In this document: positions 35,202 to 46,258 of the stretch, piece after piece
How positions within the stretch are numbered: position 1 is the first letter of the stretch
How the letters are laid out: each line of letters opens with the position of its first letter
Assembly: GCA_023525975.1 (NCBI GenBank)
Contig: CM042030.1
Coordinates: 27,150,350-27,214,349 of the forward strand
Direction of reading: 5' to 3'
From: Smallanthus sonchifolius
Lineage: Eukaryota; Streptophyta; Magnoliopsida; Asterales; Asteraceae
DNA length: 64,000 nt
Notes under the pieces: model-generated
What the model was told of the DNA's origin: nothing
Databases searched by the model: none
What the model saw: only the letters and a program-made list of their open reading frames with translations
Made by a program: the position numbers and the translations under genes

Positions 35202-36343
35202 GTCCTGTGTAGCTTCAGAATCAATATCAGAATTAGAATCATTTTCTGTTTCAGAGGAACTAGAACTAGTTTCATTTATAATTCCTTCTTGATTAACTTG
35301 GGGAGAATTTGCTTGTGCTTCCTCATTCACATTCCCCTGTTCAACATTATGAACTTCAGGTATATCTACATGAACATCCTCATGAACCTCTAAATTAGGT
35401 TCTATGACATTCTCTTGAGCAACATCTTGAACTTGTACATGAATTTGTTCTGGTTGTACTTCAGGTGCAACTTGTTGTAGTTGAGGTTGATGTTGAACTT
35501 GTAGTTGCGGTTGTTGTTGTTGAACCTCTTCTGGATGATTCCAATTATCATTTGGAGGAGCAACATAATCAGGATTAATAATATACCCAAACAGAGAGTT
35601 GGAACAGGAATCAAAGCAGGATTTTGTTGCTTGATGTTGTTACAATTAGTGAAAATCCTTTTAGTTATTGGAGTGAGAGTAAGACGATGTTGTAACTGAG
35701 GTAAATTAGGTATAAGATGATTCAAAATCATTTGAAGAAACCTAGGGTACAAAAGAAACCCTTGACCAGCAGGTGGAGTAATCTTGGCCACTAACTCCTT
35801 ATAAAAATAGTGAGCAAAGTTGAACCCTCTGTTTAAAGTAAGAGCCACCATTGCAGATTGTAGTGAGGTCTTCAAACCATGAGTTCCAGCTTTCCTAGGA
35901 GATAGACATTGAATAATAACATGCATAAAGTATCTCCATTGTCCTACTAGACCAACCTTCCTTGCTTGAGTATCATTTGCTCATCCTATGTAACCCATTC
36001 TTTGAAAACAACCCATAATCAATGTAGATGGTAACCCAAGAGGTTCTTCATCATTACCTCCAAGATGTAAGGCCTGAGGAATAGTATCAACAGATATTGC
36101 TACTTCAGTGTTGTTGACAGTAGCTCTAATAACATTTGGATCCAGAGTACAGTCATGTTGTGTTGTATCCCAGAACTGTTGAATGTAATTCAAGCTGATG
36201 TAGGGATTTGCAAAAACAGCAACACTTATCCTAGATCTATTTAAAAAGTTAATGATTTTTCGGTAATTCACCGCTTCAGATAAATTTGGATTCACCAATG
36301 CCACTTGGTTATGTTTATATTCAACTGACGATCCATCTGTAAA

Positions 36344-38254
36344 AATGACATAGCAAAAACCACACACAAAACATGTTAAAACATGATACAAACAAAAAAA
36401 TGAAAAACTAAAAAAAATACACACAAAAAAAATTGCTAAGTCAAAATCACTTATGTCCCCTGAGGCGAACTTATTAAGTCTGATGTTAATAAGTTATGTC
36501 CCCTCAGAAAAACCATCAGAAATAAAAAAATCCTTTCAATCGATGAAATCTGATGTTACAACCGAATACAACTTGATCGAAACACCTCAATGATCCTTTA
36601 GCAATCATCAATTTCAAGCACAACATATATTATATCAAGGTTTAGATCCAAAACAGTTGTAGCGACATAAACCCGTAACCTAGATCTAAAGACGGCTTGA
36701 ATCGATCAATTTGATGGACAAAAGATCATGATTCTACCTTGGATTTATGTGCAATGCCTTGAATAACCAGAAAATAAAAACAACAACACAAACCCAGACA
36801 CTTCAATCACACCAGAAACAAGTTCGCTTAAAACGGAATAAGTTCGCTTCGTCCAAGTTTTCAGAGAACATGAACAAGTTCGCTTCCTTCAAACAATATA
36901 AGCTACAATCCTTAAGTTCGCTTACCAGGCGAACTTAACCTAGGCGAACACAATAAGTTCGCTTCTTCTCCACACTTAGGAAAAATTATGAAGTTTGGAA
37001 CTTTCAACTTTTTATACTTCTCTCCCTCAATTTTCCTTGTCAATCACCAGGAACCTGTTATCCGATCCAATCTCGAACCTTTTAATAAATAAAATTTGGA
37101 ATTCTCTCGGAAGCATGACAAAAAAAAATCTTTTTGGATTTTATCTATACAAACTTGAAAACATACATATTTTTGGTTTTTCTCTATACATACAAAAGCA
37201 CATATTTTTTGTTTTTCTCTATACAAACTGAAATGAAATAAACTGTAAAATAATAAAGCAAATATTTTTGGTTGAACACCATGAGCAAGAAGATCATATC
37301 AGTATATATGATATAACAATCACACATCTTGGATATAAAATCCGTTTATCAATGTAATTTGGTATCCTACGTCATTTTTTCAAATCTCCATTTTTTAGAC
37401 TTTCATATATTGCATGTAATGATACGCGATAAACATTCAAAGAAAACAAGATCAGGCTATGACACAAATTTGAATTGTCAATATTATAAGATTTGAAACT
37501 AAAAGCATGTCATTCCCACTTTCTTGTGAGTTAAGGTACCATTTAAGTATGAAATACAACGTGTACCCCACAAGTATGCCAATAGAAAGTAAATTACACT
37601 ATCTTCAAGACATATGAGACTTATGCAAAGATAATATCAATCTCCAGGATAAAACTATCACAATTAGCACGGGAAAAGAAAACAGATCCCGAAGGATATA
37701 AGGAATCAGAATGATTCAATGTCTTGGCTTATATATGTGGAATCATAAGATTCTGGTACGTGGATCCAACTATTATCTGGATTATGAATTCAATAGAATC
37801 AGTAAAGATGATGTATCAATATGATCCAAGGGCGAGTATATGTTCCAACAGATGTTGTCAGAAACATATATTAGTTCAACATCATATTGCATGTTTTTCG
37901 GGGCATGGGCAGTGAAGTGAACTGAAAAATTGTGCTAATCAATATAGTTCGATACTTGTCTCATGAAATAATTTAAGTCTAATATTCTATATCTGATAAT
38001 GATCTTTTACACAGACACCCTAGCGTAAAATGGGTTCAAATCACAGTTCTAACATATGCAATTATGTTTTCACACTATTAATGGTTCAAAGACGTTTTTA
38101 GCCTATTGACAAGCTAAATTATATGCATACACAACACTATCATTTTCCTATTTGTGCAGTTTCTAAATTTTAGATCAAAACATATATAATTCAGATATAT
38201 TGAATAAACATAAAGTATCAACCAGTCAATCTAAGGTCATATATGAATGAATAT
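36344..38254 (-). other. C2 pol-ORF3 spacer
   Basis: No supported gene. Two blocks resemble the C1 spacer: around 37540-37580 (reverse complement GTGGGGTACAC, then GGTACCTTA) and around 38015-38085 (reverse complement TAGTGTGAAAAC, then TTTGAACCCATT). The ORF3-proximal part carries GCGAACTT arms. A likely intron acceptor TTTTACAG lies at the ORF3 edge. Confidence 0.6.
36829..36965 (-). repeat. Palindrome arms, GCGAACTT type, in C2 spacer
   Basis: About seven AAGTTCGC or GCGAACTT arms occur in 137 bp, mainly as same-strand singles plus one clear inverted pair. Another arm lies at 36462-36480. The position before ORF3 matches the TCGAAACT arrays of C1. Confidence 0.85.
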
Positions 38255-39083
38255 CTACTGATGTACTAAGATTTGTGAACAACAACTTGCAGCAGCGATG
38301 TATTCTGCTTCACATGTTGAAATTGAGACAGTAGTTTGCTTTTTACATTGCCATGACACAAGACGATTACCCAGAAATTGGCAAACTCCTGTTGTAGATT
38401 TACTGTCCAAACAACAACCTCCAAAATCTGAGTCAGTATATGCATTAAATTCAAAATTAGAACCATGAGGAAACCATAATCCTAATCTCGGTTTCCCTTT
38501 CAGGTATCGAAATATACGTTTGATTGCAATCAGATGTGATTCCTTTGGTCTTGCTTGAAATCTGGAACAAAGACACAAAAAAACATTATATCTGGCCTTG
38601 ATGTTGTTAAGTACATGAGAGAACCAATCACTGCTTTGTACAATCGACAATCAATATCATTTCCATCCGGATCTGGATTCATCTTGTGATTTACAGGAAT
38701 AGGAGTGTCATATGGGGTACAGTCTTCCATTTTGAACCGGCTCAAAATGTCTTTCACGTACTTAGACTGATGGATAAAGAAACCATCCTCTTTTTGGTTA
38801 ACTTGTAATCCTAAGAAGAACGACAACTCTCCCATAGTTGACATTTTGAATTTTGATTTCATGACGTTCTCAAACTTTGCATAAATCTTCTTTTATTGAG
38901 CCAAAAATAATATCGTCCACGTATATCTGAACCATCAGGTAATCTCTCCATGCTTTCTTGATGAACAAGGTGGAATCAATTTGACCACGATCGAAACCAT
39001 TGTCCAAAAGATGTTGCGACAATGTTTCGTACCACGCACGGGATGCTTGATAAAGACCGTAAAGAGCCTTATCTAGCTTAAAC
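38255..39083 (-). pseudogene. C2 pol, C-terminal part (RT end, RNase H)
   Basis: Minus strand: the catalytic YVDD of reverse transcriptase near 38915, then FFLGLQVNQKEDGFFIHQ, SLMYLTTSRPDIMF, and RNase H with DSDFGGC and EAEYIAAASCCSQ. The frame ends at about 38255, well before the C-terminus seen in C1, so the last 80 or so residues are missing. A frameshift lies near 38580. It is interrupted at 39083 by G-E and continues at 48487. Confidence 0.9.
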
Positions 39084-39459
39084 TGTAAGGCCCCTATTCC
39101 CGGGTGACCTCACTTGTTGGATTTACTCATAAACATAGTCATTAATTACTGAACTTTTAATTAAAATCATTCAAACACAGCGGAAACATTCAACATTTGA
39201 GTACATTACAGCGGAAGTCTTAACATTCAAAACATTAACCATTGTCTAAACAAAACATAAGGTGGGATGTCAGTCACATGTCGGGCAGCCTTCACGCCTT
39301 CGCACGACCCTTTCCTTTGTTACCTGAAATGTATACTAAAAGTCAGCTAACGCTGGTGAGTTCTAGTTTAAAACTATTAAGTATGATCATTCTTTTCTTT
39401 ATAAGTATACATAATTATATACATACATTTCTACAAATACGTATTCATAGCTTTTACTT

Positions 39460-39600
39460 TTCTTTCTTTCTTCTTATGTGATTACATAGATATGTATCCA
39501 CCTTTTCTTTCTTTATTCTTATGTGATTACATAGATATGTATCCAACTTTTCTTCTTTATTCTTATGTGATTAAATAGTTATGTATTCACCTTTTCTTTT
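39460..39600 (+). repeat. Tandem repeat of about 48 bp in G-E left LTR
   Basis: Three copies of TTATGTGATTACATAGATA followed by a TTTTCTTTCTTTATTC tract. The right LTR has the matching array at 46640-46800, with length differences. Confidence 0.82.
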
Positions 39601-40401
39601 CCTTAACATTCATTGGTCATACACATAAGGGTGATCAACCCACCTTACGGTACGTATATCACAAAGACATACGCCCTTGAGCTACCGTCGTAGCCCTTTT
39701 ACTCGTCCGGTCCTAGAAACCGTCCGCCTTAACTTTAGTCCGGCCAACCTTCGGCCGTCCTTCTTTACCGTCCTACCGTCGTAGTCCGTCATATTCGCCC
39801 GTCTGCCCTAAGGCATACGTTTCCCACGCGAACTATTGTTTATGCAACCGTTATACTTTTTAGCATTTACTTCGACCGCCCTTTTATGCTTTTTTGTACG
39901 TCCTAGCTTGCGAAGGACGTATCTTTCCCGATTGCAAAATAGTCACGTGGTCGTCCGTCTACAGAAGTAGCCGTTAACTTCGTTTCCGTCCATAACGTAT
40001 ACTTACATTTATAACATGCAATATAAATAATTATACAGCAAGATTTCATTTATTTACGTTATGCCATTCTTTCCTTCATTCTTTGTAAACATACGTTTCA
40101 TTCTTTGTTCAAAATTCATTCTCTATGTATATATACATAAAATATATATTAGTACATCACGTATGATCACATTAGCATTCATATCATTCATTCATCTAGT
40201 GTATACATTTCAGCCCCAAAACATTTAATAAGATTTGCACATAGCATAGAAGGGGGCACATAGAACTCACCTGATGAGTAGTTTCTGAAATACACTTAGC
40301 TGGCTACTGAGCGTCACTAATGTCACTCACGATCTGTATAATAAAGTCATACACATAAGGTAGTGCTCCTAGATGACACTAGACATTACTATGCTTGAAC
40401 C

Positions 40402-40795
40402 TAGTAGTTTCGATGGATTTACTTATATCGAAACTTGGTAGTTTCGATGGATTTACTTATATCGAAACTTGGTAGTTTCGATAGGTTGCTTATGTCGAAA
40501 CTTGGTAGTTTCGATAGGTTGCTTCTGTCGAAACTTGGTAGTTTCGATAGGTTGCTTCTGTCGAAACTTGGTAGTTTCGATAGGTTGCTTCTGTCGAAAC
40601 TTGGTAGTTTCGATAGGTTGCTTCTGTCGAAACTTGGTAGTTTCGACAAGTGACTTATGTATTATCTTAGCTTCGGATCGTGGGCATATCAAAACTTGGT
40701 AGTTTCGATGGGTCTGTATATATGTATCGAAACTAAGTAGTTTTGATGGGTCTGCACCTATTGAAACTAAGTAGTTTCGATGGGTCTGCACCTGT
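40402..40795 (-). repeat. Palindrome array, TCGAAACT type, in G-E left LTR
   Basis: Seven hairpin units in tandem (two with a GGATTTACTTATA linker, one GGTTGCTTATG, four GGTTGCTTCTG; period 33 bp), then three more with a GGGTCTG linker. Several arms have CpG changed to TpG or CpA. Because 33 is divisible by three, open frames appear in several registers. None is a gene. Confidence 0.93.
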
Positions 40796-41333
40796 CGTCT
40801 TCCCCAAGAATCTGAAGTTTTTGCATGCGAGTCTGATCGAGTCAATATCTCAAATTTCTTAGATCAAAACGTTCGGTTTTCATTCTAGATGCTATTCCTA
40901 AGTTCATTTTCAAGTTTCATCCGCAAAATCGTTACCTTTTTAGCCAAAACCCGAAACTTCCCAAAACGAACAAAAACTCATAATGTGATCGAATCGTTAC
41001 CTGGATTGAAATTCTGATTCAGAGGTTTTGCTCACGGACTCAGCTGTAACGTGCTCCTCCAATTTCGTGACGATCCGTCGACTTTCTCTATAGACCCGAG
41101 CTCTCCTTTCTCTCTCTAGAAGCTGTGTGAGTGTGGAATGAGCAGGGAAGAGGGCTGCCTTGCCTTATATATATACCTGGGCTTCCCTCGGCCCATTGAA
41201 ACCGAGCCCAAGCCCGCTCCCTTTTGTTTAAATATTCTGACTAAATCACCGGTCTCGCTATATTTATTCGTTTTATTATTTTTGGGATGTTACAAGTCTA
41301 CCCTCCTTAAAGAGGTTTCGTCCTCGAAACTGT

Positions 41334-44300
41334 TCATACGTTAAACAATTGAGGGTATAGTCCCCTCATCTCGTCTTCTTTTTCCCACGTAGCTTCCGAC
41401 CCTTTTCTGTGCTTCCATTGTATCTTGACTAACGGTATCGACTTATTGCGTAGTCGTTTCTCAGCTCGGTCAAGAATGGCTAATGGTTCCTCTACGTAAT
41501 TTAGACTGTTATCCACTTCGATCTCGTCGTAAGGTACGTGAGCTGTGTCGTCAGCTAGGCACTTGCGTAAGTGCGACACGTGAAACGTAGGGTGTATTCC
41601 ACTAAGCTCAACGGGTAGGTCGAGTCTGTAAGCAACTTGACCCACTCTTGCTAAAATCTTGAAAGGTTCGACAAACCTTGGACTTAGTTTGCCACTCTTT
41701 CTGAATCGGATGGTTCCTTTCCATGATGATACTTTCAACAGTACCATGTCCCCCAATTGAAACTCTAAATCCCTTCTTCTCTTATCCGCGTATGATTTCT
41801 GTCTGTCCTTTGCGGCTTTCATTCGAGCCTTGATTTGATCAAACTTCTCGAAAGTAGCTTTGACCACTTCGAGACTTGCAAAATCCTTCTGTCCAATTTC
41901 CCCCCAACAAATCGGGGTCCTACATTTCCTCCCATACAACATTTCAAATGGCGGCATGCCAATAGTCGAGTTATAGCTGTTGTTATATGAGAATTCTGCC
42001 AATGGTAGATGGCTGTCCCAGCTCCCACCAAAGTCAATGATACAGGCCCGGAGCATGTCCTCCAAGGTCTGAATGGTCCTTTCCGATTGTCCATCGGTTT
42101 GGGGGTGGTAAGCGGTGCTGATGTTCAATCTAGTGCCCATCGCTTCATTGAATTTCTTCCAAAACCTTGATGTAAATCTTGTATCCCTGTCGGACACAAT
42201 CGACATCGGCATACCATGTCTGCTCACAATTTCCTTGATAAAAATTTCTGCTAGTTTTTCTGACGAAGAGGTCTCACGTATTGGCAAGAAGTGAGCACTC
42301 TTTGTCAAGCGGTCGACGATCACCCAAATGGTATCATTGCCTTTAGCTGTTCGCGGTAGCTTGGTAATGAAGTCCATTGTGATCTCCTCCCACTTCCATT
42401 CCGGTATTGGTAAAGGTTGCATTTTACCGCATGGTTTCTGGTGTTCGGCCTTAACTAGAGAACACGTTAGGCACTTGCTCACGTATTCTGTCACATCATT
42501 CTTCATGCCAGGCCACCAGTATTCTTTCTTCAAGTCTTGATACATTTTGTTTGTCCCGGGGTAGATAGAATAGCGAGACTTATGGGCCTCATCGAGTATT
42601 TTGGCTCTAAGCTCGCCAATCTTAGGTATCCACATTCGGCTAAACCTAGGTCGTACACCGTAGGCATTTGCATCCAAATTCCCTTGTTGTCCTACTATTC
42701 TTTCCCGTTTTATATTTCCTTCCAATTGCGCTTCGTCTTGTGCCTTTGATATTTCACTCATCAAATCCGGCGTTATAATCAGCTGACACGCTTTGATCCG
42801 GATAGGTGTCGATTCTTCCTTTCTACTTAAAGCGTTAGCCACCACGTTTGCCTTGCCTGGAGGGTACAGTATCTCACAGTCATAGTCCTTCAGTAGCTCT
42901 AACCACCTTCTTTGTCTCATGTTTAATTCCTTTTGCTCGAAAAAGTACTTCAGGCTTTTGTGATCGGAGTAGATGGTGCATTTGACTTCATACAGATAGT
43001 GCCTCCATATTTTCAACGCGAAAACTACTGCTGCTAACTCTAAATCATGTGTTGGGTAATTAACCTCGTGAATCTTTAGTTGCCGCGATGCATAAGCAAT
43101 TACCTTTCCTCGTTGCATAAGTACGCACCCCAAACCCTGCCCCGAAGCGTCCGAATAGACTACCAAGTCTTCATTTCCCTCGGGTAGAGTTAAGACTGGA
43201 GCTTGGGTTAATCGTGCCTTAAGTTCTTCAAACGCGTTGTTTTGGGTTGGACCCCATTCATATTTCACTTCCTTCCGCGTCAACTTAGTTAGTGGCAAGG
43301 CTATTCTTGAAAAATCTTGAATGAACCTTCGATAGTAGCCTGCCAATCCCAGGAACCTTCGTATCTCTGTTGGTGTCTTTGGGACGTTCCATTCCTTTAC
43401 TGTCTCTATCTTTGCAGGATCCACCATGATGCTGTTTGGGTTTATTACATGACCTAGGAATTGGACTTCCCTAAGCCAGAACGCGCATTTGGAGAATTTT
43501 GCGTACAACTTTTCCTGCTTTAGCACCTCCAGAACCTCCCTTAGGTGACAGTGGTGATCACCCTCGCTTTTTGAATATACCAGTATGTCGTCTATAAACA
43601 CTATCACTGATCGATTCAACATGGGTCGACATACTCTATTCATTAAATCCATAAACGCTGCTGGTGCGTTGGTCAATCTGAAAGACATCACGAGAAACTC
43701 ATAATGCCTATAACGCGTGCGAAACGCGGTCTTTGGTACGTCTTCTTCTCTTACTTTCAACTGATGGTAACCCGACCTAAGATCGATCTTTGAGAACCAA
43801 CTCGCACCTTGCAGTTGATCAAAAAGGTCGTCTATTCTAGGCAGTGGGTATTTGTTCTTTACTGTTCTCTTGTTCAACTCACGGTAGTCAATGCACATGC
43901 GCATGCTGCCGTCTTTCTTCTTTACAAATAGTACCGGAGCGCCCCACGGTGAGATGCTCTACCTAATAAATCCTTTTTCTGTTAGTTCCTCTAGTTGAGA
44001 CATAAATTCTTTCATTTCTGACGGTGCCAATCGGTAGGGGGCTTTGGCAACGGGCTCAGCTCCTGGCAATAAGTCAATCTGAAATTCTATTTCCCGATCG
44101 GGTGGTAACCCAGGTAGATCCTCAGGGAATACTTCCGGAAAGTTGCACACCACGGGTACTTCCTTGAGTTCATTCATTTTCATTCAATCATCAATAACAT
44201 ACGCCAAATAAGCTTCGCAACCGCGCCTCATGTAACTTTAGGCCTTGATCATAGAGATAATGTTCGGCATCGTGCAATTCCAATCCCCATAAACCGTAAT

Positions 44301-45902
44301 TGGATTGCCGCTAGGAGCTTTGAGGTGTATCCTCTTACGTTTACATATGATTTGAGCTTCGTTGGCAGCTAACCAATCCATACCCAATACTATATCGAAT
44401 CCTCCTAAGGTGAGAAGGAATAATCTAGAAGGAAACTTATGGCCCTCTATTTCTATTATACAATCTTCTGTTACTTGGAATACTGCCGAATTTTTACCCA
44501 CGGCAGTTTGTACGCTAAAGGCCTTTGCTATGGTGTTGATAGTGCAACCCAGTTTACGACTAAATGCATTTGATATGAAGCTTTTACTGACACCAGAGTC
44601 AAATAAAATAGCAGCATTTTCATCATTTACTAGAAACGTACCTGACACAACATCAGGGTTTCCTCTTGCTTCTTCCTCAGTCAGTGCATAGGCTCGAGTC
44701 CTAGCCTGCGGCTGTTCCTTTTCCTTCTCTCTTCCAGAACCAGATTGGCCGGCCTTCCTGCAGTTCTTTGTCAGATGTCCAAACAATCCACATACTCGGC
44801 ACTTGATGTTTCTTACACATTCCCGAGAGAAGTGCCCCGGCTTCCCGCATTTATAGCATGTGGTGGTGCTGATTTTACATTCGCCAAGATGTTGCCTTCC
44901 ACATTTCCTGCATGTTTCATATTCATCCAACCTTGGCTTCTTAGTTTCAGTTGTTACATTCCCTCTTCCGGTGGCTCTAGACGGGTTCTCCCACTTTCTC
45001 TTTTGTGTCTCTGTTGGTGGGTCCTCATTGGCATAATCGTCGTAGACGATTCCTCTCAAATTTACTACCGACTCGAAGGTCGAGGGTAGGTTGGCTTTCA
45101 CGTGGACACGGACCCTTTGATGTAGGCCCTTCACATAGTACTTGATCATTCGCTCCTCTGTCTCCACCAGGTGGGGTACAAGTTGAGCTAGCTCATTGAA
45201 CCTAGAAGTATACTGGCGGTGTGTCTTGTTGCCAGCCTTAAAGTTTAGGAATTCATTTTCCACTTGATCAATTTCATTCTGGGGACAGAACTTCTGAATT
45301 ATTAGCTTCTTTAGGTCTTCCCATGTCATTCTTGCAAGAGCATTTAGGGACTTTGTCCACTGGATGTTCCTCTACCAACCTAGTGCTTCATTGGTGAAAG
45401 AATGAACAACATATTTAACCGCCTGGTTCGGTCGACACTCGCTGATGTTGATTACAGCGTTCATCCTCTCAATCCATTCGAGTGTTGGCACTGAATCCTT
45501 GCTACCAACAAACTTGGGTGGGTCTCCATCCTTGAAACCTTTGTAAGTACACCCACGACTGCTTGATGCCACCCTTACTTCATCCCCGTCACTGTCATAA
45601 ATTTTCTCTTCATTGTTCCCTTCATCCTCTTCCTTGCTTTTCTTTAGTGCCTCGGATAGTAGGTCAGGCAATATGTTCTTTAGAGTGAGCACAACTTCAC
45701 AGGCTATAGCATCTCTGACTTCGGGCTCCAACTGTATAGGCCCTGGATTGTCGTCCCTAGTTGGGGTCACTTATGTTTCGTGCACACTTTCGGTGTGTTC
45801 TGCGTGCACACTCTCTTCTTCTTCAAATCTTTGGTTCAACGGAGGTCTACTTACTCGGCCAGTGCGACCGCCTCGGCGTCCAGTTCTTCCTCCTCCAGCC
45901 AT
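41334..45902 (-). pseudogene. G-E gag-pol polyprotein, one frame with five stops
   Basis: The ATG at 45900-45902 opens a frame of 1523 codons, broken only by stops at 45771-45773, 45372-45374, 44238-44240, 44184-44186 and 43959-43961. Gag has a basic N-terminus and zinc knuckles, including CYKCGKPGHFSREC. The protease motif is FDSGVSKSFIS, with Val where Ala is usual. Reverse transcriptase has the catalytic FIDDILVYS near 43575. RNase H has VVYSDASGQGLGCVLMQ. Integrase has the zinc region (HKSRYSIYPG, CLTCS) and a core with MDFITKLP and YHPQTDGQSE. The C-terminus, LVKIQWKHRKGSEATWE, is chromodomain-like. From 43904 on the frame is open. Encodes the particle protein and replication enzymes. 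Confidence 0.94.
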
Positions 45903-46243
45903 AGTTCCTAGTTTTCCTGATGGTCATAAAGGGAATACATCAATGTCATTCTCTCAGATCATAGTCTTGGAACAGTATGAACAAGGTAAATTTTTAATTA
46001 CAGTGACCGGTTTGTGATTAGAAATCTACATTGCTTTTCGGGTTCCAAACTCTTCAAATTGGTCGTGACATTGACATCTATTGGTTCTAGGTTTGAGTAT
46101 CTATTCTTATCTAAGTGTATTAACCTTAGTACTTACTTACTGTGCTGGCGTTGGCGTTGGCTACCCAGACTGACATCCGTGCGTTGGTCCCATAATCAGC
46201 TTGAGTCTAGACATTTAGGGTTGTCTGAATCTCTCAAACTATT

Positions 46244-46255
46244 GCTCTGATACCA
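46244..46255 (-). other. Primer-binding site of G-E
   Basis: GCTCTGATACCA is the reverse complement of TGGTATCAGAGC, three bases from the right LTR. Confidence 0.93.
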
Positions 46256-46258
46256 ACT

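Larger units (their letters stand above)
32855..36343 (-). pseudogene. C2 third ORF (ORF3), decayed and split by S3
   Basis: The parts in order on the minus strand are homologous to C1 ORF3. N-terminal domain (36343-35402): LVNPNLSEAV, FWDTTQ, FQRMGY, WRYFMHVIIQCLSPRKAG and FLLYPRFLQMILNHLI, aligning with C1 FWETAEI, FRRMGH, WRYIVHVFIHCLS and FLAYPRFLQIIINHLL. An S/P/T-rich stretch follows (near 34400), then a coiled coil (near 34340-34160) and an acidic region. The C-terminal domain is near 33409-32855, with KWWYVDVNTGEAKIE aligning to C1 KWFYNPVIGSAVIE. Damage: stops at 35981-35983, 34055-34057 and 33467-33469, at least one frameshift, and insertion of S3. The start is not a clear ATG. The frame enters from a likely splice acceptor TTTTACAG. 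Confidence 0.82.
39084..41294 (-). repeat. G-E left LTR (3' LTR on minus strand)
   Basis: TGTAAGGCCCC to GGATGTTACA. On the minus strand it has a TATA-like run (41165-41175), a splice-donor-like CAGGTAACG, and further on the palindrome array in the transcribed leader. It also has a tandem repeat of about 48 bp at 39460-39600. Confidence 0.94.

Noticed and set aside
40402..40795. CRISPR-like array
   Set aside because: Repeats are palindromic with nearly constant short linkers instead of unique spacers, no cas genes are present, and the context is a plant LTR.
40419..40845. Overlapping open frames with 11-residue repeats in the G-E arrays (also 47581-48030)
   Set aside because: The 33-bp palindrome unit keeps several frames open on both strands. 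They encode different repeats of the same DNA and none is a plausible protein.
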